From the NCBI GenBank assembly GCA_022448925.1, contig JAKVCP010000002.1:3630-67629 (forward strand): a DNA stretch of 64,000 bases, in the 5' to 3' direction. Shown piece by piece: positions 46,274 to 54,838 of the stretch. The notes beneath the pieces were generated by a model. It was given only the letters and a program-made list of their open reading frames with translations. It made no database searches and had not been told where the DNA came from. The position numbers and the translations under genes are program-made. This stretch comes from Paracoccaceae bacterium (GTDB taxonomy: Bacteria > Pseudomonadota > Alphaproteobacteria > Rhodobacterales > Rhodobacteraceae). Position 1 is the first letter of the stretch. Each line of letters starts with the position of its first letter.

Positions 46274-47419
46274 ATGACACTTGAACTGACGTTTGAAGGC
46301 GCCCAGGTGCTCTGGCCTGATGGTGCTGGCCCGGGGGCATTGGCGATCGCAGGCGGGATGATTGCCGACGGACCGACAGGGCGTTCTGTTGATCTGAGCG
46401 GCTATATTCTGGCACCGGGTTTGGTAGACGTACACGGCGATGGCTTTGAACGCCACATGGCACCGCGACGGGGGGCGCTTCGCGAGGCCTCGAACGGTAT
46501 GGTGGCCACAGCCGCCGAGCTGGCCGCTAACGGGATCACCACTGCCGTCCTGGCCCAGTTTTTCAGCTGGGAAGGTGGGATGCGTGGCCCCGATTTCGCC
46601 GAGCACGTGTTCGAGATCTTGACAGGTGTTGCAGCGACCGTGCCTACGGATTTAAAGCTTCAGTTGCGCATGGAGATAAACCTGCTGGACGAATATGGCC
46701 GGGCCGAAGCAGCGGTTGAACGGTATGGCATTCCCTATGTTGTTTTCAACGATCATCTGCCACACGAACGTCTTGCCGCGGGACGCAAACCGCCTCGGCT
46801 GACGGGGCAGGCGCTCAAGAGTGGGCGCAGCCCCGAACGCCACCTGGCGTTGATGCAGGCCCTTCATGCCAGACGGGACGAGGTGCCGCAGGCTGTGTCG
46901 GGCATGGCTCAACGGTTGCGGGCCCGCGGAGTGCTGATGGGCAGCCATGATGATCGCACCGTCGAAGGGCGCGACGGGTGGCGCGCCCTTGGCGTCGGGA
47001 TCTCGGAGTTTCCAGAAACGGTCGCCGCAGCACAGGCCGCGCGTGCCGGCGGTGACCCTATCGTGCTGGGGGCCCCGAACGTGGTACGCGGGGCCAGCCA
47101 TGCCGGCAATGTGTCAGCCCTTGAGCTGGTCGAGGCCGGGCTATGTGATGCACTTGCCTCTGATTACCATTATCCAGCAATGCGCCAAGCGGTCTGGCGC
47201 CTCGTTGAGCTAGGAATTTGCGATCTTGGATCTGCCTGGAACTTGATTTCCCATGGACCTGCGCGGCTGCTAGGACTGGAGGATCGCGGACAACTGTCGC
47301 CGGGCCTGCGTGCGGATCTTGTTCTATTGACACGCGACAGCCATCGGGTTGAGGGCGTTTTTGCGGCCGGTGTGCCAAGCTATTTGACGGGAGCTCTGGC
47401 GGCGCGGCTGTTGCGTTGA
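46274..47419 (+). CDS. PhnM-like amidohydrolase (phosphonate metabolism)
   Basis: The 381-residue protein starts at the ATG at 46274, after AAGGGAATGGC. The amidohydrolase metal site is modified to LVDVHGDGFERHMAPRRG, and NGITTAVLAQFFSWEGG, LMGSHDD and LASDYHYPAM follow, all typical of PhnM, alpha-D-ribose 1-methylphosphonate 5-triphosphate diphosphatase. No other phn or C-P lyase gene is near, so either the rest lies elsewhere or this acts alone in another process. Confidence 0.87.
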   Translation: MTLELTFEGAQVLWPDGAGPGALAIAGGMIADGPTGRSVDLSGYILAPGLVDVHGDGFERHMAPRRGALREASNGMVATAAELAANGITTAVLAQFFSWEGGMRGPDFAEHVFEILTGVAATVPTDLKLQLRMEINLLDEYGRAEAAVERYGIPYVVFNDHLPHERLAAGRKPPRLTGQALKSGRSPERHLALMQALHARRDEVPQAVSGMAQRLRARGVLMGSHDDRTVEGRDGWRALGVGISEFPETVAAAQAARAGGDPIVLGAPNVVRGASHAGNVSALELVEAGLCDALASDYHYPAMRQAVWRLVELGICDLGSAWNLISHGPARLLGLEDRGQLSPGLRADLVLLTRDSHRVEGVFAAGVPSYLTGALAARLLR

Positions 47420-47458
47420 ATGCTATGCCGCCAGGGTATCCCAGCCCAGTTGGGCCGA

Positions 47459-47519
47459 TGGATGGGGGCGCTGCCCCCATCGCCGAAGGCTCCCCCCCGG
47501 AGTATTTTTCGAAAGATGA
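47459..47519. repeat. Intergenic hairpin element resembling Rhodobacteraceae REP-like repeats
   Basis: GATGGGGGC/GCCCCCATC is a perfect 9-bp stem with a GCT loop at 47461-47481, followed by CGCCGAAGGCTCCCCCCGG and AGTATTTTTCGAAAGATGAAG. Similar G/C-hairpin plus AGTATTTTT modules recur between genes in this family from memory. I see one copy in this window. It may also act as a terminator for the convergent genes on both sides. Confidence 0.5.
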
Positions 47520-47524
47520 AGCCC

Positions 47525-48595
47525 CTAAGACTTCTGGACGATGTTGGCGTGGCCCATTTTGCGGCCTGCGCGGATTTCGGACTTGCCGTAAAGGTGGAGG
47601 GCAGTGTTGGGCTTTTCAGCGAAGCTTGCAATCTTGTTCATGTCATCACCTATCAGGTTTTCCATGACGACGTCGGAGTGGCGCTGGCCATCTCCTAGGG
47701 GCCAGCCTGCGATGGCGCGTATGTGTTGTTCGAATTGGTCAACCGCGCAGCCATTCTGGGTCCAATGGCCTGAATTATGCACCCGTGGTGCGATCTCATT
47801 CACGATCAGTGTTTCTGGGGTGACGAAAAGCTCTACCCCCAGGACACCGACATAGTTCAGAGCGTTCAGAATCTTGGCAGCCAAGAGAACCGCGTCTGTG
47901 CGTTGCGACGGGCTCAGGCGGGCTGGAACAGTGGTGGTGCGAAGAATCCCATCTTGGTGGACGTTCTCACCCGGATCATAACAGGACACGGCGCCATCCG
48001 GACCGCGTGCGGCAATGACAGACACTTCGTGGGTGAACTCTACAAAACCTTCGTAGATCGCTGATGCGCCCTGCATAGCCTCGAGAGCCGAGACGGCGTC
48101 GTCAGAGCATGTCAGTCGGGCTTGCCCTTTGCCATCATAGCCAAGGCGTGTGGTCTTCAAAATGCCGGGAAGACCTATTTTTGCGATCGCGGCCTGCAGG
48201 TCGTCAGCCGTTTCCACAGCTGCAAAGGGCGCTGTTTTGAGGCCGAGGTCTTGAAGAAACTGCTTTTCGATCAGACGATCCTGACTGGTTTCCAGCGCTC
48301 CGCGTGGCGGGTGGTGTGGGACCACGTCAGCAAGTGCATCAAGCGCGGCGGCAGGGATATTCTCAAACTCATATGTCACCACGTCGACCCCGGCTGCAAA
48401 AGCGCGAATGGCGTCCAGATCGTCGAACGCGGCCGTTGTCACATTATCGGCCACCTGGGCGGCCGGGCCGTCCTTGGCGGGGTCAAAGATGTGGCATTTC
48501 AGGCCAAGACGCGCGGCGGCAAGCGCCAGCATGCGACCCAGCTGACCGCCGCCAAAAATGCCTATTGTGGCGCCCGTAGGTAGAGGCTTAGTCAT
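47525..48595 (-). CDS. purK: N5-carboxyaminoimidazole ribonucleotide synthase
   Basis: The 356-residue ATP-grasp protein begins [29 protein letters not shown] and has [39 protein letters not shown] and the C-terminal [14 protein letters not shown]. It uses ATP and bicarbonate to carboxylate AIR in purine synthesis. I chose the ATG at 48595; an open frame to 48670 runs into purE. It overlaps the purE stop by eight bases. Confidence 0.96.
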   Translation of the reverse strand: MTKPLPTGATIGIFGGGQLGRMLALAAARLGLKCHIFDPAKDGPAAQVADNVTTAAFDDLDAIRAFAAGVDVVTYEFENIPAAALDALADVVPHHPPRGALETSQDRLIEKQFLQDLGLKTAPFAAVETADDLQAAIAKIGLPGILKTTRLGYDGKGQARLTCSDDAVSALEAMQGASAIYEGFVEFTHEVSVIAARGPDGAVSCYDPGENVHQDGILRTTTVPARLSPSQRTDAVLLAAKILNALNYVGVLGVELFVTPETLIVNEIAPRVHNSGHWTQNGCAVDQFEQHIRAIAGWPLGDGQRHSDVVMENLIGDDMNKIASFAEKPNTALHLYGKSEIRAGRKMGHANIVQKS

Positions 48596-49085
48596 CGACG
48601 GGCACCTCGGGGATCGAGGCCGCCAGATCGCGGCGCCATTGGTCAAGCCGTGCGGCGAGGGCGCTGTCATGGAGTGCCAGTATTCCTGCCGCCATCAGGC
48701 CCGCGTTCTTGGCCCCTGCAGACCCTATGGCCATTGTTGCCACCGGGAACCCACGGGGCATCTGCAGAATGGAGTAGAGGCTGTCGACACCACTGAGAGC
48801 GCGGGTCTGCACAGGCACGCCGATCACCGGCACACGGGTTTTGGAGGCCATCATTCCGGGAAGGTGAGCCGCGCCCCCGGCGCCGGCGATGATGACCTGA
48901 AGCCCACGATCCACTGCTGCCCGACCATACTCCCAGAGCCGATCCGGAGTGCGGTGGGCCGAAACGATGCGGGCCTCATGCGGGACCTCCAGTTCGTCAA
49001 GAATCTCAGCGGCTTCCTTCATCGTGGGCCAATCAGATTGACTGCCCATAATGATACCGACCCGGACTGTGCTGTGGCCTGTCAT
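48588..49085 (-). CDS. purE: N5-carboxyaminoimidazole ribonucleotide mutase
   Basis: The 165-residue protein has [38 protein letters not shown] with the catalytic histidine, [17 protein letters not shown] and [20 protein letters not shown]. It converts N5-CAIR to CAIR directly after PurK, and the two genes overlap in one operon. Confidence 0.96.
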   Translation of the reverse strand: MTGHSTVRVGIIMGSQSDWPTMKEAAEILDELEVPHEARIVSAHRTPDRLWEYGRAAVDRGLQVIIAGAGGAAHLPGMMASKTRVPVIGVPVQTRALSGVDSLYSILQMPRGFPVATMAIGSAGAKNAGLMAAGILALHDSALAARLDQWRRDLAASIPEVPVDD

Positions 49086-49132
49086 GTAACCCTCATCGGT
49101 TGACGAGCGCGCACTATATCCAGATCGTTCCT

Positions 49133-49363
49133 CTACGCAATGATGTCCGGTGTCAGGCGGTCCTCGATAAGGGCAATCAAGTCCTTTAGCCGCAGTTTCT
49201 TTTTCTTGAGACGTTGCACTGTCAATGCATCAGAGGTGCCACGGTCTGTCATCGCCCGGATCGCCTCATCCAAATCGCGATGTTCACGCCGAAACACCGC
49301 CAACTCCACGCGCAGGACTTCATCGGTTTTCATAGAGATGTCGCTTGGGGCATTCATGGCCAT
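49133..49363 (-). CDS. YdcH-family (DUF465) small protein
   Basis: The 76-residue basic helical protein contains [12 protein letters not shown] and [24 protein letters not shown], which match the DUF465/YdcH pattern. Function is unknown. The ATG at 49363 or 49357 could start it; AGGA lies upstream of both. It lies between purE and the divergent hsp20. Confidence 0.88.
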   Translation of the reverse strand: MAMNAPSDISMKTDEVLRVELAVFRREHRDLDEAIRAMTDRGTSDALTVQRLKKKKLRLKDLIALIEDRLTPDIIA

Positions 49364-49421
49364 CGTTCCTGCAATTGGGGGATTTAGTCAGGTTAGCGTC
49401 TCTGGCCCGTTTCGCAAAGAC

Positions 49422-49450
49422 CTTGCGTTCATTTGACGGTATACCCATAT
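49422..49450 (+). promoter_or_regulatory. Heat-shock (RpoH/sigma-32-type) promoter of hsp20
   Basis: CTTGCG at 49422-49427 and CCCATAT at 49444-49450, spaced by 16 bases, fit the heat-shock consensus (CTTG... and CCCATnT). The inferred transcript starts near 49457, directly before the hairpins of the leader. Confidence 0.65.
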
Positions 49451-49485
49451 CTTGAGGGCGGGTCGCCCCTGAGGGGCCCGCACTG

Positions 49486-49512
49486 GACTGTCGCTTTGAA
49501 ATAGGACGTGTC
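49486..49512 (+). promoter_or_regulatory. ROSE-type RNA thermometer masking the hsp20 ribosome site
   Basis: The leader pairs GACTGTCGCT (49486-49495) with AGGACGTGTC (49503-49512). The TCGCT segment faces the Shine-Dalgarno AGGA with one bulged G, the arrangement (U[U/C]GCU opposite SD) that defines ROSE elements. The pairing covers the ribosome site and reaches the ATG at 49514. A second, GC-rich hairpin (about 49458-49482: GCCCC-TGA-GGGGC with an outer GCGG/CCGC) lies just upstream. Confidence 0.75.
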
Positions 49513-49513
49513 G

Positions 49514-49927
49514 ATGACCAAACTCACGCTTGGCTCATATCCGCATATGCTGGGATTTGAGCAACTGGAGCGCCTTTTGGAGCGCACCGCAAAATCGGGA
49601 AACGAGGGATACCCGCCCTTCAATATCGAACAGACCTCTGACTGTTCTTACCGCATAACACTGGCTGTGGCAGGTTTTGGCGAATCCGACCTGTCAATCA
49701 CGGTAGAAGATCGTCAACTGGTCATTCGCGGCCGTCAGCGCGAGGGCAGCTCTGAACGCGTATTTCTTCATCGCGGGATCGCCTCGCGGCAGTTTCAACG
49801 CTCATTTGTCTTGGCCGATGGCGTTGAGGTGGGCGAAGCTTTGATGGAAAACGGGCTGTTGCACGTCGACCTGTCGCTGTCACGCCCGGACACCGTGGTG
49901 CAGACCATCAACATCAGAAAGGGCTAG
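49514..49927 (+). CDS. Small heat-shock protein (Hsp20/IbpA family)
   Basis: The 137-residue protein has a short N-terminal arm and an alpha-crystallin domain: PPFNIEQTSDCSYRITLAVAGFGESDLSITVEDRQLVIRGRQ and FVLADGVEVGEALMENGLLHVDLSL. It binds unfolding proteins without ATP. I chose the ATG at 49514, seven bases after AGGA; GTG at 49508 lies inside that region. Expression should be heat-induced at both transcription and translation. A DUF1150 gene follows three bases later. Confidence 0.94.
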   Translation: MTKLTLGSYPHMLGFEQLERLLERTAKSGNEGYPPFNIEQTSDCSYRITLAVAGFGESDLSITVEDRQLVIRGRQREGSSERVFLHRGIASRQFQRSFVLADGVEVGEALMENGLLHVDLSLSRPDTVVQTINIRKG

Positions 49928-49930
49928 GAC

Positions 49931-50158
49931 ATGAATACCAAGTACAGCTTTGGACCGCGTTTGGACAATCGTTTGGTCTATGTACGGGCGGTTGATGTGG
50001 CTGACCTGCCCAAGGACCTGCAGGATCAGGCAGATGGCGCCCATCAGATTTATGCCGTCCATTCCGCCGATGGAGAGCGGCTTGCCCTTGTTCGCGACCG
50101 CGAGATGGCCTTTGTTCTTGCCCGCCAGAACGAGTACGCACCGGTAACCGTGCACTGA
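49931..50158 (+). CDS. DUF1150 family protein
   Basis: The 75-residue protein has the DUF1150 pattern NRLVYVRAVDVADLPKDLQDQADG and YAVHSADGERLALVRDREMAFVLARQN. It begins three bases after hsp20, a pairing that is common in alphaproteobacteria, so it is probably induced by heat with it. No biochemical function is known. Confidence 0.9.
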   Translation: MNTKYSFGPRLDNRLVYVRAVDVADLPKDLQDQADGAHQIYAVHSADGERLALVRDREMAFVLARQNEYAPVTVH

Positions 50159-50280
50159 CACCAGTTGATGGATCGCCTTCAAGCTGTCTGTTTTTTGAAT
50201 TGCAGTGCCTTGTGACGCGGGCAGTCGCTTCCCGGCAGCTGCATGTGCCTGGCTGTATGCGCCCTATCAGATGCCTGTGA

Positions 50281-50916
50281 TCACTTGCGATGCGCAGATG
50301 CACGGGCGTTTAGCCACGTAACCGCCTGTTTATAGGCTCTTGGTCTGTTGAGATCCTGCAACCCTTCAGGACCCTCGATCGGTCTGACTGCCATCCGGGC
50401 AATGGGGCTGGCGGTGATTTGCACATGTTGACCAGCGAAGCAGGAAGAAAGATATAGATCGTCGGCGAAAAGGACGGGGTTGGGCACATGGGTGGGTAGC
50501 GCCACATCAGCATCAACCCGGACGCCGGCAAAGCCCTGTGCGACCGTGACACCGGGCAGCCCAACGCGCTGTCCCTCAAAAATCGAGGCCGCCGCAACCG
50601 GTCCGGGCACATCAGACAAGGCGTCAAGCCATCCAGCGCCATAGACGCAATCGTCGTCACAATAGATAATTTGTGCCCCCGGATAGGCTGCACGTGCAGC
50701 GATCACCTTTGTCGCCGGGCCATGGTCCTCGCATGGCAGAAGTGTCACGCCCTCTGGGACCGTGGGCCACAGCCCGTCGCCTTGGAACCGGTGAAACCGT
50801 CGCGGGACTGCCAAAACAACCAAGTCGGGCGCAGGCCTTTGCGCCAAAAGACTTTCAAGAACCGGACCAAGACCGGAAAACCGCGGTGGGATCGATGTAA
50901 GTGAGACAAGGCGCAT
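50281..50916 (-). CDS. Glycosyltransferase-like protein of unknown specificity
   Basis: The 211-residue protein starts RLVSLTSIPPRFSGLGPVLESLLAQRPAPDLVVLAVP, has KVIAARAAYPGAQIIYCDDDCVYGAGWLDAL with a DxD-like metal motif, and ends with a short basic segment. This fits a small GT-A-fold glycosyltransferase. It has no neighbouring polysaccharide genes and no signal peptide. The substrate is unknown. Confidence 0.65.
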   Translation of the reverse strand: MRLVSLTSIPPRFSGLGPVLESLLAQRPAPDLVVLAVPRRFHRFQGDGLWPTVPEGVTLLPCEDHGPATKVIAARAAYPGAQIIYCDDDCVYGAGWLDALSDVPGPVAAASIFEGQRVGLPGVTVAQGFAGVRVDADVALPTHVPNPVLFADDLYLSSCFAGQHVQITASPIARMAVRPIEGPEGLQDLNRPRAYKQAVTWLNARASAHRK

Positions 50917-50971
50917 GCCAAACCCTTCTGCGTCTGGGTGGCTTATCCTTATGGCAATCGATCAAAACGAC

Positions 50972-50997
50972 AAAGGCCGCCCTGCCGGACGGCCTTT
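50972..50997 (-). terminator. Terminator hairpin after the sat-cysC fusion gene
   Basis: AAAGGCCG/CGGCCTTT is an 8-bp stem with a 10-base inner loop that can pair further (CC/GG). On the minus strand it is followed by TTT, G, TCGTTTT. It lies 25 bases after the fusion gene stop. Confidence 0.7.
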
Positions 50998-51021
50998 CAA
51001 TCATCTTTTGAACACGCCCCT

Positions 51022-53094
51022 TTACAGAGCGGCAATCAGACCCATGCTTTCGAGCTTCAAAATGACCTGATGGGCGCAGTTGTCGACATCGGTGCCCTCT
51101 GTCTCGACGCGCAGCTCGGGGTTCTCGGGCACATTGTAGGGATCCGAGATGCCCGTGAACTCCTTGATCTTGCCTTCGCGGGCCAGTTTGTACAGCCCTT
51201 TGCGGTCACGGCGTTCACACTCTTCGATCGAGGTCGCAACATGCACTTCCACAAAGGCCCCAAACGCCTCTACGTCTTCGCGCACAGCACGGCGGGTGGT
51301 GGCATAAGGCGCAATCGGAGCGCAGATTGCGATGCCGCCGTTTTTGGTGATCTCAGACGCGACATAGCCAATGCGGCGGATGTTCAAGTCACGGTGCGCT
51401 TTTGAGAAGCCGAGCTCTGACGACAGGTTCTTTCGCACCAGGTCACCGTCCAGCAAGGTCACGGGACGGCCGCCCATTTCCATCAGCTTGACCATGAGCG
51501 CGTTGGCAATGGTTGATTTGCCCGACCCCGAGAAACCGGTGAAGAACACGGTAAAGCCCTGTTGTGAACGCGGCGGCTTCGTCTTGCGCAGCTCTTTCAC
51601 GACTTCGGGGAATGAGAACCAGTCCGGGATCTCAAGGCCTTCGGCCAGGCGGCGGCGCAGTTCGGTGCCCGAGATGTTCAGGATGGTGACATTGTCACGA
51701 TCTTCAATCTCGTCGTTCGGTTCGTACTGGGCGCGCTCTTGCACATACACCATGTGTTTGAAGTCGACCATTTCGATGCCCATCTCTTCCTCGTGCTCGC
51801 GAAAGAGATCCTGGGCGTCGTAGGGTCCATAAAAGTCTTCACCCGCGCTGTTCTTGCCGGGGCCTGCGTGGTCGCGGCCAACGATGAAGTGAGTGCAACC
51901 ATGATTGGCGCGAATGATGCCGTGCCAGACTGCTTCGCGAGGGCCGGCCATCCGCATGGCAAGCGGCAACAGCGACATCGCAGTGGTCGCAGCCGGGTAT
52001 TTGTCCAAGACCGCCTCGTAGCAGCGCACACGGGTAAAGTGATCGACGTCCCCCGGTTTTGTCATTCCGACAACGGGATGAATCAACAGGTTTGCTTCGG
52101 CTTCGCGTGCAGCGCGAAATGTCAGTTCCTGGTGCGCGCGATGCAACGGGTTGCGGGTTTGAAAGGCCACAACCTTGCGCCAGCCCATCTTGCGGAAATA
52201 GGCCCGCAGTTCATTTGGCGTATCGCGGCGCGCCCGGAAGTCGTAGTGAACAGGTTGCTGTATGCCCGTGACCGGACCGCCCAGATACACCTTGCCCGCG
52301 GTGTTGTGCAGATAATTCACAGCCGGGTGCGCCTCGTCATCGGCGCCAAAGACCTTTTCGGCCTCGCGTGCCTTGTTTGGAACCCAGTTGTCGGTCACGG
52401 TCATCGTTGCCAGAATGACACCCTCCTGATCGCGCAGGGCGATGTCCTGGCCAGGCTCCAACGAACCGGCGAAGTCTTCGGTCACGTCCAGCGTGATCGG
52501 CATTGGCCACAGCGTTCCGTCAGCCAGGCGCATGTTTTCGACAACGCCGTCGTAATCAGCCTCGGTCAGGAACCCTTTCAGCGGGTTGAAACCGCCATTC
52601 ATCAGCAGTTCCAGATCACAGATCTGGCGGGGTGTCAGATCCCAACTGACGAGGTCGGCGGCTTCGACCTTCAGTTTTTGCGCGCTGTCGTATGAGACAT
52701 AGAGTTCGGGGATCGGGGCAAGGTTGTTCTGCATGAGTTTGGTCCTGTGTTTCAATGGATTGAGACCACTGGTTGTGCCGGTAAGTTCTGCGTGCAAGGC
52801 GTCGTATTCGGCGAATTTTCGGGCAAGAAATTGAGTGGTGAGACGGTTTTTTTCACCCGCCCCCCGTAGCGTGATCGCATAGGCGAATTTTTGGCGCTTG
52901 TCGGGGCTGTCGCGATCTACGATCTTGACAAAACCCGCATCGGTTGCGGCGCGAAGTTGCGCGTTGATCCGACCCAAAGAGACGTCCAGAGCCGCGGCAA
53001 TATCGCGCTGCGACGCGTCGGGCGCCAGTTCAAGCTGACGCAGCAGTCGAAAGAGCATATCCTGCTCGTCTGCTGATGCGGGCTTCATGGACAT
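51022..53094 (-). CDS. MarR-type winged helix fused to ATP sulfurylase and APS kinase
   Basis: The 690-codon frame encodes three parts. Residues about 1-105 (SQRDIAAALDVSLGRINAQLRAATDAGFVKI) match the MarR family described for EPS-associated regulators. Residues 121-510 are ATP sulfurylase, with QTRNPLHRAH (about 312-321) and GRDHAGPG (about 406-413). Residues 515-690 are APS kinase with P-loop GFSGSGKST (about 520-528). The last two make PAPS from sulfate. An internal ATG at 52734 (residue 121), preceded by AGGA, would give the usual 570-residue Sat-CysC, so one frame may yield one fused protein, a free enzyme, or both. Two GTTC-N6-GAAC palindromes lie upstream of the first ATG. Confidence 0.88.
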   Translation of the reverse strand: MSMKPASADEQDMLFRLLRQLELAPDASQRDIAAALDVSLGRINAQLRAATDAGFVKIVDRDSPDKRQKFAYAITLRGAGEKNRLTTQFLARKFAEYDALHAELTGTTSGLNPLKHRTKLMQNNLAPIPELYVSYDSAQKLKVEAADLVSWDLTPRQICDLELLMNGGFNPLKGFLTEADYDGVVENMRLADGTLWPMPITLDVTEDFAGSLEPGQDIALRDQEGVILATMTVTDNWVPNKAREAEKVFGADDEAHPAVNYLHNTAGKVYLGGPVTGIQQPVHYDFRARRDTPNELRAYFRKMGWRKVVAFQTRNPLHRAHQELTFRAAREAEANLLIHPVVGMTKPGDVDHFTRVRCYEAVLDKYPAATTAMSLLPLAMRMAGPREAVWHGIIRANHGCTHFIVGRDHAGPGKNSAGEDFYGPYDAQDLFREHEEEMGIEMVDFKHMVYVQERAQYEPNDEIEDRDNVTILNISGTELRRRLAEGLEIPDWFSFPEVVKELRKTKPPRSQQGFTVFFTGFSGSGKSTIANALMVKLMEMGGRPVTLLDGDLVRKNLSSELGFSKAHRDLNIRRIGYVASEITKNGGIAICAPIAPYATTRRAVREDVEAFGAFVEVHVATSIEECERRDRKGLYKLAREGKIKEFTGISDPYNVPENPELRVETEGTDVDNCAHQVILKLESMGLIAAL

Positions 53095-53122
53095 GGGCTG
53101 CTGCCTTTTGAACTCCTAGTGT

Positions 53123-53168
53123 GTTCACGGATGAACGTATTGCACATAGAGTTCGTTCACAAAAGAAC
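53123..53168. promoter_or_regulatory. Two GTTC-N6-GAAC palindromes upstream of the MarR-Sat-CysC gene
   Basis: GTTC ACGGAT GAAC is at 53123-53136 and GTTC ACAAAA GAAC at 53155-53168. The centres are 32 bp apart, about three helical turns. They begin 29 bases upstream of the fusion start. The layout suggests autoregulation by the attached winged helix. Confidence 0.65.
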
Positions 53169-53340
53169 AAACTTTGCCCAAACGCTGCGAATCGGCCAGT
53201 TTTTGCCGCGTTGCAGCAAAAATGCGCCTGGCCGACATAGCTTTCCACACCAGACACCGCCCAGGGCAGACTGATCACCCACCACCTGCCGGGGATCCAT
53301 CAAGATCATCCATGAGCTCAAGATCCGGGTCCGGCCGAAC

Positions 53341-53679
53341 CTAGGCGCCGTACAAGCCCCATCCATCCGGAGTGAAGCCATGGGCAAGGCCCTCTTTTGT
53401 CGCGACTTCTTCGCCAATCCAGATCGACATGGCCGTTACGGCAGTCTCTGCCAACGTAGCGACGAGATATGCAGCCTCGTCCGGAGCGGCTGCCTCGATC
53501 CATTCACAGGCGTACCCGGCGTTGGACAAGGCGTCGGCCAAGGGCCGCCAGTCAGCGCTGTCTGATCCGGGAACAAGAAAATAGTCTATGTCGGCCTCGT
53601 CCGGCAGCCCATGGTCTGACGACAGTTCGGCGAAAGTTGCAAAGGTGTCTTTGCGCTGCGCGTCAAAATCATGGGCCAC
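53341..53679 (-). CDS. RraB-family regulator of RNase E
   Basis: The protein of about 112 residues matches RraB: DFDAQRKDTFATFAELSSDHGLPDEADIDYFLVPG and ADALSNAGYACEW. RraB binds RNase E and inhibits RNA decay. I chose the GTG at 53679, eight bases after AGGAG; a GTG at 53688 overlaps that site. It is coupled to trxB, whose stop it overlaps or abuts. Confidence 0.85.
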   Translation of the reverse strand: MAHDFDAQRKDTFATFAELSSDHGLPDEADIDYFLVPGSDSADWRPLADALSNAGYACEWIEAAAPDEAAYLVATLAETAVTAMSIWIGEEVATKEGLAHGFTPDGWGLYGA

Positions 53680-53684
53680 AGGGG

Positions 53685-54626
53685 TCACTCCTGTTCTGCC
53701 AGAAACCGCTCAGCCTCTAGCGCGGCCATGCATCCCATACCCGCCGACGTGACGGCCTGCCGGTACTTGTGATCGGTCAGATCCCCGGCTGCAAAAACAC
53801 CCGGGATCGAGGTTTCGGTGCTGTCAGGCTTGGTCACGACGTAGCCGCCCATATGGGTTTCCAGCACATCCTTGACCAATTCGTTCGCTGGCGCATGGCC
53901 GATGGCAACAAAAACACCTTTGGCCGGAATCTCAGTGAAGTCGCCGGTTTTCACGTTCTTGACCTTTACGCCCTCGACGCCCAACGGGGAGTCAGAACCA
54001 ATGACCTCTTCCAACTGATGGAACCACAAGGGTTCTATCTTTTCATTCTTGAAAAGTCGGTCTTGCAGGATCTTTTCTGCGCGCAATTCGTCGCGCCTGT
54101 GGATGAGTGTCACCTTGGAAGCAAAGTTCGTCAGGAACAGCGCCTCTTCAACCGCCGTATTGCCGCCGCCGATCACGACGATCTCTTGGCCGCGATAGAA
54201 AAAGCCATCACAGGTGGCGCAGGCCGAGACGCCAAAGCCCTTGAACTTTTCTTCCGACGGCAGCCCAAGCCACTTTGCCCGCGCGCCTGTCGCCAGAATG
54301 ACAGCGTCTGCGGTGTAGGTCGTGCCACTGTCGCCATGTGCTACAAAGGGCCGCTGATTCAGCTCAAGCGAGGTGATTATGTCGCCAATGATCTCTGTGC
54401 CCATCGCGCGTGCGTGGGCCTCCATGTTGACCATCAGGTCGGGGCCCTGAATTTCTGTATTCCCAGGCCAGTTTTCCACTTCAGTGGTGGTGGTGAGCTG
54501 CCCGCCGGGCTCAATGCCCTGAACAAGAATCGGGTTCAGCATTGCACGGCTGGCGTAAACACCGGCAGTATAGCCGGCAGGGCCGGAACCGATGATCAGG
54601 ACTTTGGTGTGGCGGGTCTGGGACAT
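53685..54626 (-). CDS. trxB: Thioredoxin reductase
   Basis: The 313-residue flavoprotein has the FAD motif [33 protein letters not shown], the redox pair CATC inside [13 protein letters not shown], the NADPH motif [14 protein letters not shown], and [31 protein letters not shown]. It transfers electrons from NADPH to thioredoxin. The ATG at 54626 follows AAGGAGGCTTCC; the frame is open to 54770 but without homology. Confidence 0.97.
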   Translation of the reverse strand: MSQTRHTKVLIIGSGPAGYTAGVYASRAMLNPILVQGIEPGGQLTTTTEVENWPGNTEIQGPDLMVNMEAHARAMGTEIIGDIITSLELNQRPFVAHGDSGTTYTADAVILATGARAKWLGLPSEEKFKGFGVSACATCDGFFYRGQEIVVIGGGNTAVEEALFLTNFASKVTLIHRRDELRAEKILQDRLFKNEKIEPLWFHQLEEVIGSDSPLGVEGVKVKNVKTGDFTEIPAKGVFVAIGHAPANELVKDVLETHMGGYVVTKPDSTETSIPGVFAAGDLTDHKYRQAVTSAGMGCMAALEAERFLAEQE

Positions 54627-54838
54627 GGAAGCCTCCTTCAGCTTGCAGCGCATGTATAGGGCAAGCGATCCAAGTTCAATCCGCACAACGCCGACCCGCA
54701 CCGAGGGATTGACACAGATCAGCACGCCAAGATTGCAGGTGTTAGCGCAACCCCATTCAGATTCTTTCACAGAGTTGAAATATTATTGCGCGCCCAGGCT
54801 TTGGTGATATAACATCCGTAAATTCTTAGGAGTGACGT

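Noticed and set aside
51739-52695. 318-codon plus-strand frame opposite sat
   Set aside because: It is an antisense shadow of ATP sulfurylase, whose motifs are complete on the minus strand.
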